A DNA stretch of 19,393 nucleotides from JBAXLO01 sp037134755 (GTDB taxonomy: Bacteria; Bacteroidota; Bacteroidia; Bacteroidales; JACABE01). Every line of letters begins with the position of its first letter. The first letter of the stretch is position 1. The DNA lies in assembly GCA_037134755.1 (NCBI GenBank), contig JBAXLO010000070.1:1-19393 (forward strand), in the 5' to 3' direction. Position numbers and translations under genes: made by a program. The notes under the pieces are model-generated. The model had not been told where the DNA came from and searched no databases. It worked only from the letters and a program-made list of their open reading frames with translations. Below, one piece after another: positions 8,026 through 17,100 of this stretch.

Positions 8026-9690
8026 ATGCAAAAACTAATAATATTCATTTTACTTATATTAAGTTTAAATGTTTTTTCACAAGCAGTTTATCAACATATA
8101 GATAATACTGATATTTATGAATTCTTAGATGAATTAGCAAATGATGGTATTATCCAATTAAATACAACTATTAAGCCATATACACGTGCTTTAATTTCTC
8201 AGAAACTAAATGAAGCAGCAAAGTCAACAGCTTTGAATGAAAGGCAGAAAAAAGAGATAGCTTTTTATTTAAAAGATTATTATCAGGAAATGGGAAAGTT
8301 GCCTGCTGTTAAACATAAAGTTTTTGGTAATGATACTACTTCAAAGCTTGCAATGTTGCCTCCCGGAGTGTTTTATAAAGATAATTTATTTTCATTTACA
8401 ATTAAACCAATATTAGGTTATAAATATATAACTAATGCTAAAGATAAGATGTATCAAAGTTGGGGTGGGGCTGATGCTTATGCTTATGTAGGGAGTCATT
8501 GGGGGTTTTATTCAAGTCTTAGGGATAATTATCAGAATAAAGAGATTCAAGCAATGCCTTCATATTTTACACTTGAACAAGGGGGGAACTATAAGATTAA
8601 TGAAGGCGGACGCTCAGGTGGAGATTATTCAGAAATGCGTGGAGGTATTACTTATGCTTGGAGCTGGGGGGAAGTTGGTGTTGTTAAAGATAACGTTCAA
8701 TGGGGAGAAGGTTATCATGGAACTAATATATTTTCAGGTAGAACTCCTTCTTTTGCTATGATAAAATTACATATTAATCCTGCTAAATGGTTTGATTTTA
8801 ATTATTATCATGGTTGGCTTGTTTCGGAAGTTATTGATTCGAGCAGAAGTTATATAACTACTAATGGTGATTACAGAGCTGTTTATCAAAACAAATATAT
8901 TGCTGCTAATATGTTTACTTTTTATCCCTGGAAAGGTTTTAATCTTTCTATTGGCAATAGTATTATCTATAGCAATATGGATGTGCAGCTGGCTTATTTA
9001 ATTCCAGTTTTCTTTTATAAATCAGTTGATCATACTATAAATCATGGTATAGATAATCAGAATTCTCAAATGTTTTTTAGTTTAAGTTCTCGAAATATAA
9101 AACATCTGCATTTATATGCTACTATTTATGTTGATGAGTTTTCGATAAAGAGGATTACCGAAGCAAATAAATATAATTTTGTTAGTGACAAGGTTGGGTT
9201 CAGAGTTTCTAATTGGTTAATTAAAAATACAGAATTTACTTCAGAATATACTAGAACATATCCTATAACATATGAACATAGAGTTCCTTCTTTAACTTTT
9301 GAAACCAATCAATTTAATTTGGGTAATTATTTAAGAGATAATTCTCAGGAAATATTTGCTTCATTAGCATATAAAATCAAAGCTAATATCAGTATTAAAG
9401 CTTCCTATAATTATGCAGTTCATTTCAATAATTATCAATATTTAACTGGTTTGGCTGTGGATGCTTTCCCTTTCTTTACTGATAAAACTTGGACTAATAG
9501 TTCATTTATTTTAAATGTAAGTTGGAGACCAATACCTAATTCACAAATATTTGTTGAGTATATGAATAGTCTTATTAAAGGTTATGATGTTGATAGTAAA
9601 ACAGCTCAAGATTATTTAAACTTATACACTCCGGTTTATCTTCAAGGTAAGAATAATACTATTACAGTTGGAATGAATTACGGATTGTAA
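8026..9690 (+). CDS. Wzi-family capsule assembly outer-membrane protein
   Basis: A 554-residue exported protein with a signal peptide: hydrophobic core at about 4-17 and likely cleavage just after FSQA, residues 17-20. The early mature part (about 22-75) has the helix-rich pattern of Caps_assemb_Wzi proteins, including a GIIQL segment and the IKPYTR motif near 46-51. The rest is a run of alternating aromatic-rich beta strands expected of an outer-membrane barrel, ending in a beta-signal-like tail (ITVGMNYGL). In Escherichia coli, Wzi anchors capsule to the cell surface; the Bacteroidota relatives are mostly uncharacterised. Co-orientation 55 bases behind a phosphoglycosyl transferase supports a polysaccharide assembly or export role. 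Two G6 runs (8581-8586, 8666-8671) are in frame and encode Gly-rich turns. Family is clear; precise function is inferred. Confidence 0.85.
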   Translation: MQKLIIFILLILSLNVFSQAVYQHIDNTDIYEFLDELANDGIIQLNTTIKPYTRALISQKLNEAAKSTALNERQKKEIAFYLKDYYQEMGKLPAVKHKVFGNDTTSKLAMLPPGVFYKDNLFSFTIKPILGYKYITNAKDKMYQSWGGADAYAYVGSHWGFYSSLRDNYQNKEIQAMPSYFTLEQGGNYKINEGGRSGGDYSEMRGGITYAWSWGEVGVVKDNVQWGEGYHGTNIFSGRTPSFAMIKLHINPAKWFDFNYYHGWLVSEVIDSSRSYITTNGDYRAVYQNKYIAANMFTFYPWKGFNLSIGNSIIYSNMDVQLAYLIPVFFYKSVDHTINHGIDNQNSQMFFSLSSRNIKHLHLYATIYVDEFSIKRITEANKYNFVSDKVGFRVSNWLIKNTEFTSEYTRTYPITYEHRVPSLTFETNQFNLGNYLRDNSQEIFASLAYKIKANISIKASYNYAVHFNNYQYLTGLAVDAFPFFTDKTWTNSSFILNVSWRPIPNSQIFVEYMNSLIKGYDVDSKTAQDYLNLYTPVYLQGKNNTITVGMNYGL

Positions 9691-9809
9691 TATTATATTG
9701 TCTAATTGCTTTATAAATACCTTCTAATTTGTCCTGAATTGTGACAATTTGCGGTAGTATTCCTACTTTTATACTTTTACCAAAATGTCTATTTATATTC
9801 TCTAAAGCA

Positions 9810-9845
9810 AAGTGCTGCATACAGCATTTTCTATTCCCTTTTTTT
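9810..9845 (+). terminator. candidate terminator after the Wzi-like gene
   Basis: An 8-base stem (9810-9817 with 9822-9829, one G-T wobble, loop CATA) is followed after nine bases by a T7 run at 9839-9845. It lies about 120 bases past the stop codon. The gap between stem and T run makes it non-ideal, but no better terminator is visible. A small AATTGT-G-ACAATT palindrome lies upstream at 9737-9749. Confidence 0.35.
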
Positions 9846-9971
9846 ATTTATTGAAAATATTATCGTAAAATTTACTTTTAGATGGATGTAATTAGCAGAA
9901 TTCTTATCAATAATGATATAAATAGCTTATTATTGCGTTTTTAAAAGTTGGATTGTTATAAAAATAGTCTC

Positions 9972-10135
9972 TTTTTACAAACGCCGCGAACGAATTTGAT
10001 ATCAATTTCGTCGTTTTACAAACGCCGAAGGAGGTTATTATGTAAGTTTCTCCTTTTTACAAACGCCGAAGAAGGTTGTTTTGTAAGATTCGTCTTTTTA
10101 CAAACGCCGAAAAGGGTATATATAAAATTATAACC
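9972..10135. repeat. tandem array of four exact 41-base-period units with core TTTTTACAAACGCCG
   Basis: The 15-base core TTTTTACAAACGCCG (first base G in the second copy) occurs at 9972, 10013, 10054 and 10095, giving a period of exactly 41 bases. Cores are nearly invariant, while the 26 bases between them vary: the second and third units match at about 80 percent, and the first and last diverge more. Bases before a core can pair with it (TTTGTAA with TTACAAA around the third-to-fourth junction; TGTAA with TTACA before the third core), and the first unit has an internal palindrome around TTGATATCAA. A short open frame crosses the array only because the repeat passes through all three frames. 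It lies about 330 bases upstream of the polyprenyl synthase gene. Bases 9846-9971 show no gene or other element I can support. Confidence 0.85.
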
Positions 10136-10251
10136 ATATACTTGATGAAATTAATTTGTTTTATTTTCGATTATGTAAATAGATAACAATAGTCGGTGAT
10201 TCAAGTATTCTAGAGGCAATTCGTCATATTAAAAATTAAAAAGAAACTTTT

Positions 10252-10371
10252 ATGGTTTATCACGGTTGTATATCAAGAAAAGAGAATATTTTGGATATGT
10301 TGATTAATAAAAAGGATAAAACAGGCTTTGTTAAATGGATAAAAGAATGTTTAAGTATAAGTTTTAATTAA
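10252..10371 (+). CDS. doubtful 39-residue ORF, possible gene remnant
   Basis: An ATG at 10252 opens 39 codons beginning MVYHGCISRKENILDM and ending KECLSISFN. I do not recognise it. In the same frame just upstream (10183-10233), after an in-frame TAA, the bases read ITIVGDSSILEAIRHIKN, which looks protein-like. The two pieces may therefore be remains of a longer gene broken by a stop, or chance. There is no ribosome binding site and no promoter box beside it. It lies in the gap between the 41-base array and the polyprenyl synthase promoter. Confidence 0.2.
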   Translation: MVYHGCISRKENILDMLINKKDKTGFVKWIKECLSISFN

Positions 10372-10416
10372 ACTTTTCATATCAAAAAGAGTTATTATTA
10401 AAGAAAAATAATTTAT

Positions 10417-10424
10417 TACTTTTG
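10417..10424 (+). promoter_or_regulatory. candidate -7 box for the polyprenyl synthase operon
   Basis: TACTTTTG matches TAnnTTTG and would place the start about 35 bases before the ATG at 10462. A second identical TACTTTTG occurs at 10440-10447, only 15 bases before the ATG. The first box gives the more usual leader. No clear -33 element is seen for either. Confidence 0.45.
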
Positions 10425-10461
10425 TATGCAAATTTTTAGTACTTTTGAAGTTTAGAAAACT

Positions 10462-11439
10462 ATGATTTCACTAAACGAAATAAAGAAGCCTATCGCACCG
10501 TATATTGATGAATTTGAAAAGAAATTCAAAGCATCAATGAAAAGCACCGTGCCTCTATTGGACATTATTACACGCTACATTTTAAAGACTAAAGGCAAGC
10601 AATTACGCCCTATGTTCGTATTTCTTTCTGCTGAAATATGTGGCAAGGTAAATGATTCAACTTATCGTGCAGCATCGTTAATAGAGTTGTTGCATACTGC
10701 TACCCTTGTGCATGATGATGTGGTTGATGATTCGAATGAAAGACGTGGATTCTTTTCGGTAAATGCTTTATGGAAAAATAAAATATCAGTTCTTGTAGGT
10801 GATTATCTTTTATCAAAAGGCTTACTTTTAGCAGTAGATAACCAAGACTTTCATTTGCTTAAAATAGTTTCGAATGCTGTAAGAGAAATGAGTGAAGGTG
10901 AGCTGTTGCAGATAGAAAAAGCACGTAATCTGGATATAAAAGAGAGTATTTATTATGAAATAATAAGAAAGAAAACAGCTTCGTTAATAGCATCTTGTTG
11001 TGCTTGTGGAGCTGCTTCGATAGCTGATGCTGATGAAGAAACTATAAAGAAAATGCATTTGTTTGGAGAATATGTTGGGATAGCGTTTCAGATAAAAGAT
11101 GATCTTTTTGATTACGAAAAGAGCAATCATACTGGCAAACCTAACGGTATTGATATCAAAGAACAGAAAATGACGTTACCTCTTATTTATATGCTAAACA
11201 ATAGTAGTTTTATTGAGAAAAAAATAATAATAAATACAGTAAAAAGGCATAACAACAACCCTGATAGAGTTAATTTATTAATAGATGATGTAAATAATAG
11301 TGGTGGTATTAATTATGCCAGAGAGAAGATGATAGAATATCGTGAAAAAGCATTAGATATTCTTGCTGAATTCCCTGATAGTGCTGCCAAAACGTCAATG
11401 GAACAATTAGTAATATATACAACCGAAAGAAATAAATAA
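10462..11439 (+). CDS. long-chain polyprenyl diphosphate synthase
   Basis: A 325-residue trans-isoprenyl diphosphate synthase that condenses isopentenyl diphosphate onto an allylic diphosphate. The IPP-binding KGKQLRP motif is at 44-50. The first Asp-rich motif is DDVVD (85-89) and the second DDLFD (213-217); GDYLLSKG (113-120) and KT (171-172) are the usual conserved blocks. The fifth residue before the first Asp-rich motif is a small Ala80, which in this family leaves room for long products, so an octaprenyl-type product for the menaquinone side chain is likely. It probably leads a three-gene run: the MORN-like gene begins 17 bases after its stop. There is no Shine-Dalgarno sequence, as is usual in this phylum. 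Enzyme class is firm; exact chain length is inferred, so no gene symbol is given. Confidence 0.93.
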   Translation: MISLNEIKKPIAPYIDEFEKKFKASMKSTVPLLDIITRYILKTKGKQLRPMFVFLSAEICGKVNDSTYRAASLIELLHTATLVHDDVVDDSNERRGFFSVNALWKNKISVLVGDYLLSKGLLLAVDNQDFHLLKIVSNAVREMSEGELLQIEKARNLDIKESIYYEIIRKKTASLIASCCACGAASIADADEETIKKMHLFGEYVGIAFQIKDDLFDYEKSNHTGKPNGIDIKEQKMTLPLIYMLNNSSFIEKKIIINTVKRHNNNPDRVNLLIDDVNNSGGINYAREKMIEYREKALDILAEFPDSAAKTSMEQLVIYTTERNK

Positions 11440-11456
11440 AACAATCATAATAGGAC

Positions 11457-12797
11457 ATGAGAAAACTATCACTAATAGTAGTAATTATTCTATCATTCAA
11501 TACATTTATCTTCTCCCAAAAACTTAAAACAGAAGTATGGGACAACAACCAAAAAGCAATAGAAGGAAATCTTGTAAATGATACTGTTCGCGATGGTAAA
11601 TGGACCTGGTGGTATAAGAATGGGCAAGTATGGAAAGAAGGTGTTTATAATAATGGTAAGAAGACTGGGAAATGGATTTCTTTTTATGAAGATGGGAAGA
11701 AACAAAGTGAGGAGTATCTCGAAAATGGTATAAATGTTTTCTGGTATAATAACGAACAAAAGAAAAGTGAAGTTAAGATTGTTAATTCAAAATATGAAGG
11801 TCAATATACTTCATGGTATGATAATGGAAATAAGAAAGAAGAATCGTTTTATAAAGATGGCTTAAAACAAGGGAAATCTTTAACATGGTTTGAAGATGGC
11901 ACCAAGAGTTTTGAAGGAACTTATAATGATGATAAGCTTTTTGGATGGTCGGTATGGTGGTATAAGAACGGCAACAAAGAGATGGAAGGCAAAATGATAG
12001 ATGACCAACAGGATAGTAGTTGGGTTTTCTATCATGATAACGGTAAAGTAGGAAGCAAAGGTAAATTTATAAAGGGTTTGCAAGAAGGCTTATGGGTTTA
12101 TTATTTTGAAGATGGAACCAAATGGAGAGAAGGTAAATATAAGAATGGTAAAAGAACAGATGTTTGGACAAGCTGGTATGAGAATGGGCAGAAATTACAC
12201 CAAGGTCCTTATGTTGAAGGCAAAGAAGATGGTGAATGGACCAACTGGTATAAGAATGGAAAAGTAAAAGATATTGGTAGTTTTAAAGCCGGTAAGATGG
12301 ATGGCAAATGGGAAGGTTGGTACGAAAATGGAAGAAAGAAATATGAAACCCATTATTCAAATGATATAAAAAATGGTGCTGATATCTTTTGGTTTGATAA
12401 TGGAATTAAGAAAACAGAAGGCTCGTATAAGAAAGGTAAAAAAGATGCTAAATGGATAGAAAGATATGATACCGGTATTAAGATTTCTGAAGGCAACTAT
12501 AAAGAAAATGAGAAGGATGGCATGTGGGTTTTCTTTGATAAATATGGAAGTAAATATAAAGAACAAAACTTTATTAATGGTCGTCCTGATGGCAAATGGA
12601 TAGAATATTATCAAAACGGGAAAAAATCGGGAGAAGGATTTTTTATTAAGCAAACTAAAGATGGTGTTTGGCAATATTGGGATCAAAAAGGAAATATTAT
12701 TTATAAAGTTATATATAGTAAAGGGAGGAAAGTATCAGAATCAAAACCTGCTGAAGAAAAGAGAAAAGAAAAGAATGACGATAGTATTATAAAATAA
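11457..12797 (+). CDS. exported MORN-like (YwqK-type) repeat protein
   Basis: A 446-residue protein with an N-terminal signal sequence (hydrophobic core about 5-17, then FSQ). Almost all of the rest is about 16 tandem repeats of about 23 residues with the pattern G-x-W-x-x-W/Y-Y-x-x-G-x-x-x-x-E-G-x-Y-x-x-G-x-x, the MORN_2 signature. Several repeats are degenerate, for example one with FWYNNEQ and one with FDKYG. The tail after about residue 425 is Lys/Glu-rich and probably disordered. Databases often label such proteins as YwqK-family antitoxins, but nothing here suggests a toxin-antitoxin pair. The beta-hairpin repeats probably form an elongated sheet outside the cytoplasm, with unknown partner. 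It sits 17 bases after the polyprenyl synthase and 31 before the phosphofructokinase, so it is probably cotranscribed; a functional link to either is not evident. Confidence 0.88.
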   Translation: MRKLSLIVVIILSFNTFIFSQKLKTEVWDNNQKAIEGNLVNDTVRDGKWTWWYKNGQVWKEGVYNNGKKTGKWISFYEDGKKQSEEYLENGINVFWYNNEQKKSEVKIVNSKYEGQYTSWYDNGNKKEESFYKDGLKQGKSLTWFEDGTKSFEGTYNDDKLFGWSVWWYKNGNKEMEGKMIDDQQDSSWVFYHDNGKVGSKGKFIKGLQEGLWVYYFEDGTKWREGKYKNGKRTDVWTSWYENGQKLHQGPYVEGKEDGEWTNWYKNGKVKDIGSFKAGKMDGKWEGWYENGRKKYETHYSNDIKNGADIFWFDNGIKKTEGSYKKGKKDAKWIERYDTGIKISEGNYKENEKDGMWVFFDKYGSKYKEQNFINGRPDGKWIEYYQNGKKSGEGFFIKQTKDGVWQYWDQKGNIIYKVIYSKGRKVSESKPAEEKRKEKNDDSIIK

Positions 12798-12828
12798 AAG
12801 CAGGCAAATAATTATAATTAAATTATAT

Positions 12829-14067
12829 ATGAAATCAGAACACAAACTATTTAAAGGTAAAACCTTAGCGATATTATCTGGAGGAGGCGATACTCCTGCA
12901 ATTAATTCCAGTATTGAATCAATTAGAAACAGAGCCTCTATGCTTGGCTATAAAGTATATGGTATAAGACAAGGCTGGAAAGGCTTGTTAGGAGAAGGTG
13001 ATATAGTTGATTTAACTAATCAGCCTTATGATGGATGGTATGGAGGTAGTGCTTTACGTTCGAGCAGAACAAATCCATTCCCTTCAAAGAAGAATCCTGA
13101 AAGCAGAGTGTCTCAAGTATTGAATAATCTTAAAAGATACAAGATTGATGTATTGGTAACTATTGGTGGTGATGATACAAATGGAGCTGCAAAAAGGTTA
13201 TATGAAACTGAGGGTATCCCTGTAATAGGTTTCCCTAAAACAATTGACAACGACCTACGCACAAAGACAATGCATAACTATAATGGTAAAGATATTGAAG
13301 CTGTTCTTTGTCCGGGGTTTCCATCAGCAGCAAAAGCTATTGCAGAATTTACAGGTAAATTAAAAACTACAGCTGAATCTCATTCTCGTATTATTATTTT
13401 AGAAGTTATGGGAAGAGATGCAGGATGGTTAACCGGAACTGCTTTGTTTGGAGGTGCTGAATTAGCATTGATACCAGAATTTGAAGTTACCAAAGAAAGA
13501 AAAGAATTCTTTTTTGAAATGGTTAAAGAAACTTATTTGCGTTCACCAAAGAAAACCCTTATTATCCCTGTTTCGGAAGGAGTAAGATGGTATGATGACA
13601 AGACAGGCAAAATGGATGTTGTATATGCAAGTTCTGAACTTGATGAATATGGACATCCTCGTTTTGGAGGTATAAGTGGTATAATTGCTTCTGAAATCTC
13701 ACACAAACTTGGAATGGATGCACGCTCTCAAATAACAGGTTATTATGCACGTTCAGGAAGATGTAGTTCTTATGACAGAAAACTAACTACAACTCTTGCC
13801 GATAAAGTAGTTGATCTTTTATTAAGAGAAGAATATGGCCAGATGCCTGTATTGGATAAAATTGTTCCTTACCAGGAACTGGAAGAGTTTAATACTACTT
13901 CAATTGATATGGGGAGTGTAGGAAATAAACCGTTATCTGAGGATTATTATGATGTTAATAATTTCAGATTCACTGATGCTTATTCTGATTTTCTAAATAA
14001 GATTTTAGAACATCCACACTTTACTGATTTTAATTACGACTTCCCTGTTGTTATTCCAAAGGGATAG
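12829..14067 (+). CDS. 6-phosphofructokinase, probably pyrophosphate-dependent
   Basis: A 412-residue phosphofructokinase that phosphorylates fructose 6-phosphate in glycolysis. The phosphoryl-donor loop is SGGGDTPAIN (17-26), the donor/metal site is GGDDT (113-117), the catalytic segment is PKTIDND (136-142), and MGRDAGW (194-200) and IPE (215-217) are substrate-side motifs. In ATP enzymes the two diagnostic positions are Gly (GGDGS and PGTIDND). Here they are Asp116 and Lys137, the pair typical of PPi-dependent enzymes, which also work in reverse. It is longer than the about 320-residue bacterial ATP form, consistent with the PPi or long PFK clades. It is the last gene of the + strand run, 31 bases after the MORN-like gene, and is followed by a strong terminator. 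Enzyme class is certain; donor choice is a prediction from two residues. Confidence 0.94.
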   Translation: MKSEHKLFKGKTLAILSGGGDTPAINSSIESIRNRASMLGYKVYGIRQGWKGLLGEGDIVDLTNQPYDGWYGGSALRSSRTNPFPSKKNPESRVSQVLNNLKRYKIDVLVTIGGDDTNGAAKRLYETEGIPVIGFPKTIDNDLRTKTMHNYNGKDIEAVLCPGFPSAAKAIAEFTGKLKTTAESHSRIIILEVMGRDAGWLTGTALFGGAELALIPEFEVTKERKEFFFEMVKETYLRSPKKTLIIPVSEGVRWYDDKTGKMDVVYASSELDEYGHPRFGGISGIIASEISHKLGMDARSQITGYYARSGRCSSYDRKLTTTLADKVVDLLLREEYGQMPVLDKIVPYQELEEFNTTSIDMGSVGNKPLSEDYYDVNNFRFTDAYSDFLNKILEHPHFTDFNYDFPVVIPKG

Positions 14068-14085
14068 TTAATAAAGCTAGCTAAT

Positions 14086-14124
14086 AAAAAAAGGTTTGTT
14101 GAAATGATTCAACAAACCTTTTTT
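14086..14124. terminator. bidirectional intrinsic terminator between phosphofructokinase and infB
   Basis: GGTTTGTTGAA (14093-14103) and TTCAACAAACC (14108-14118) form a perfect 11-base stem with loop ATGA, flanked by A7 on the left and T6 on the right. The symmetric A/T flanks let it work on both strands, which fits its place between the ends of two convergent operons. Confidence 0.9.
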
Positions 14125-14151
14125 AGTATATGTATTATTGTTTTCTATAAA

Positions 14152-17100
14152 CTATGCAAGCTTACGTTTTACTTCAATTTCTTCGTAACCCTCTACGATA
14201 TCTCCAACTTTAATATCATTAAAGTTATCAATATTCAAACCGCATTCGTAGCCTGTTGATACTTCTTTAACATCGTCTTTAAAACGTTTTAATGAACCCA
14301 GACGACCGGTATAAACAACGATACCATCACGAATAACTCTAATACGGGTATTACGTGTAATCTTTCCATCCAGAACCATACATCCTGCAATCGTTCCAAC
14401 TTTTGTAATCTTGAATACTTCGCGTATTTCGATGTTACAAATAATCTTTTCTTCGATATCAGGAGCAAGCATACCTTCAATAGCAGCCTTTAATTCATTA
14501 ATAGCATTGTAGATAATAGAATATAATCTAACATCAATTTGTTCCTGTTCGGCAAGTTTACGAGCATTTAATGAAGGACGTACCTGGAATCCGATAACTA
14601 CAGCATCTGAAGCAGAAGCTAACAGAATATCTGATTCTGTAATCTGACCAACAGATTTATGAATTACATTAACCTGAACTTCCTGTGTAGACAATTTCAA
14701 TAATGAATCAGAAAGAGCTTCAACTGAACCATCAACATCTCCCTTAACAATTATATTTAATTGTTTGAAATCTCCAATCGCTATACGACGACCAATTTCA
14801 TCAAGAGTAATATGTTTTTGTGTTCTGATACCTTGTTCACGTTGCAATTGAAGACGTTTGTTTGCAATATCTTTTGCTTCACGTTCATCTTCCATTACAT
14901 TAAATTTATCTCCGGCTTGAGGAGCACCATTCAAACCTAATAATAACATAGGTGCTGAAGGCCCGGCAGTTTTTATAGAAGCATTGCGTTCGTTATACAT
15001 TGCTTTTACTTTACCATAAGTAGCACCTGCTAAGATAACATCACCAACTTTAATAGTACCATTCTGTACTAAAAGTTTCGCAACATACCCCCTACCCTTA
15101 TCTAAAGAAGATTCAATAACAGTTCCACTGGCTTTTCTTTTTGGATTTCCTTTTAATTCGAGCAATTCAGCTTCAAGCAATACTTTCTCTAATAATTTAT
15201 CAACATTAATACCTTTCTTAGCAGATATATCCTGACTTTGATACTTTCCACCCCAATCTTCAACAAGGATATTCATTGCTGCTAATTCTTCTTTTATCTT
15301 TTCAGGATTAGCATTTTGTTTATCTATTTTATTAATAGCAAAAACTACCGGAACACCTGCAGCCTGAACATGATTAATAGCTTCAATAGTTTGAGGCATT
15401 ATTTTATCATCACAAGCCACAACAATAATTGCAACGTCAGTAATCTTAGCACCTCTGGCACGCATAGCAGTAAATGCTTCGTGACCCGGAGTATCCAAGA
15501 ATGTTATCTTTCTACCGTTATCAAGTTTCACTTCATAAGCACCAATATGCTGAGTAATACCACCTGCTTCACCTGCTATAACATTTGCATTACGGATATA
15601 ATCCAATAATGAGGTCTTACCATGATCCACATGTCCCATAACTGTTACGATAGGCGCTCTTTCAATTAAATCTTCCGGATTATCATTCTCCTCCGAATCA
15701 GTAATTGCTTCAAGAACTTCTACGCTAACAAAATCAACTTTATAACCAAACTCATCCGCAACAATATTTAAAGCTTCAGCATCCAAACGTTGATTGATAC
15801 TAACAAACATACCTAGATTCATACATGTAGCAATTACACTTGTAACCGGCACATCCATCATGCTTGCAAGTTCGTTGGCAGTAACAAATTCAGTTACTTT
15901 AATTGTCTTCTTGTCTTCTTCGTTCCTAATTTGGTCTTCCTGGTATTGTTGACTAACCTGTTGTCTTTTTTCTCTTCTATATTTAGATGTTTTTGATTTT
16001 CCTGTTGGACTTAATCTAGCTAAAGTTTCCTTTATTTGTTTTTCGATAGCATTATCGTTAACATCAGGTTTAACAGCTTTAATTACTTTAAATCTTCCTT
16101 TTTTCTCTTCTTTTACAAATGTTTTTTTAACATCTGTTTTTGGAGGATGTTGAGTATTTGGTTTATCAGTTGCTTTAGGAACTGCCGGTTTCTCTTTATT
16201 AAGTCTTGGTCGTTTCCTCTCCTGTTGTTGTTGTGGTGTTTGTGGTGTTTGTTGGTGGTGGTGTTTTTTTGTTGGATCCGAAGAAGTAGCAACCGGTTGT
16301 TGTTTCTTAAGTATCGGTTTTTTAAATACAGGAAGTTCTATTTTATTTAAGATCTTAGGACCTTCTAATTTTTCATATTTAGTTTTTATGAAATTATCTT
16401 CTCTCTTTGGTTCTTCTGAAGCTGTTTCAATTGGAACTTGAGCTTCTGTTTCAACTACCGGAGTTGTTAATTCAAGTTTTATTTTAGTTTCTACAACAGC
16501 TTTATTTGGTTTGGCTTTATGAGTAGTTTCTTGTGTAGTTGGTTTTTCTTCTTCTCCTTTAAGTTTTTCTTTAAATTTTTCCTTTTCTTTTATGAATTTC
16601 TTCTTTTCTGACTTTGAAACTTTGTCAGGTTTAGTTTTTTGATTTAATTTAGATAAATCAATTTTACCAATAACTTTTAATTTATTTTCTTGTTCTTCTT
16701 CGGCAACTATCTCTGTATTTTCTTCAACAATTGTTTCCTCTATCTTTTCGGTTTTTACCTCTTCTTTTATTTCTTGAACCTCTTTTATTGTTTCAACAAT
16801 TTTGTGTTCTGTTTCTATTTTTTCGAGAACAACAATAGGTTCTTCTTCTTTAATTATTACAACAGGTGGTTCAATAATTTCAGGCTCAACTATAGCTACT
16901 TTTTCTTCTATAATTACCTCTTCTACTTTAGGTATTATAACTTCTTCAATATGCTTTTCTTTTGGATGAGCCTCTGGTTCTTTATGCTGTTTTTCAACAG
17001 GGGCATATGAGGTAACATTTTTAATTAGGAGTTCACTAAACTCATGCTCAACACTTGGTTCTTCCTCTTTTTCTTTTTCTTTCTCCTCTTTTTCTTTCTC

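Noticed and set aside
8581..8671. Two G6 runs in the Wzi-like gene as possible phase-variation tracts
   Set aside because: Six bases is short for contingency slippage, both runs are in frame, and both encode Gly-containing turns expected in this protein.
9948..10133. 61-codon open frame across the second array
   Set aside because: The 41-base period shifts the frame at every unit, and the product is simply the repeat read in three frames. There is no start signal or family match.
9972..10135. CRISPR-like appearance (constant cores with variable stretches between them)
   Set aside because: The core is only 15 bases, the variable parts are related to one another rather than unique, there are just four copies, and no cas gene is nearby.
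11457..12797. Antitoxin of a toxin-antitoxin pair (common database label for YwqK-like proteins)
   Set aside because: The protein has a signal sequence and about 16 repeats, and neither neighbour is a small toxin gene.
16036..17010. Phe/Tyr/Asn-rich + strand open frames opposite infB
   Set aside because: They are the complement of the Glu/Lys-rich linker codons (GAA/AAA read as TTC/TTT) in IF-2 and are not genes.
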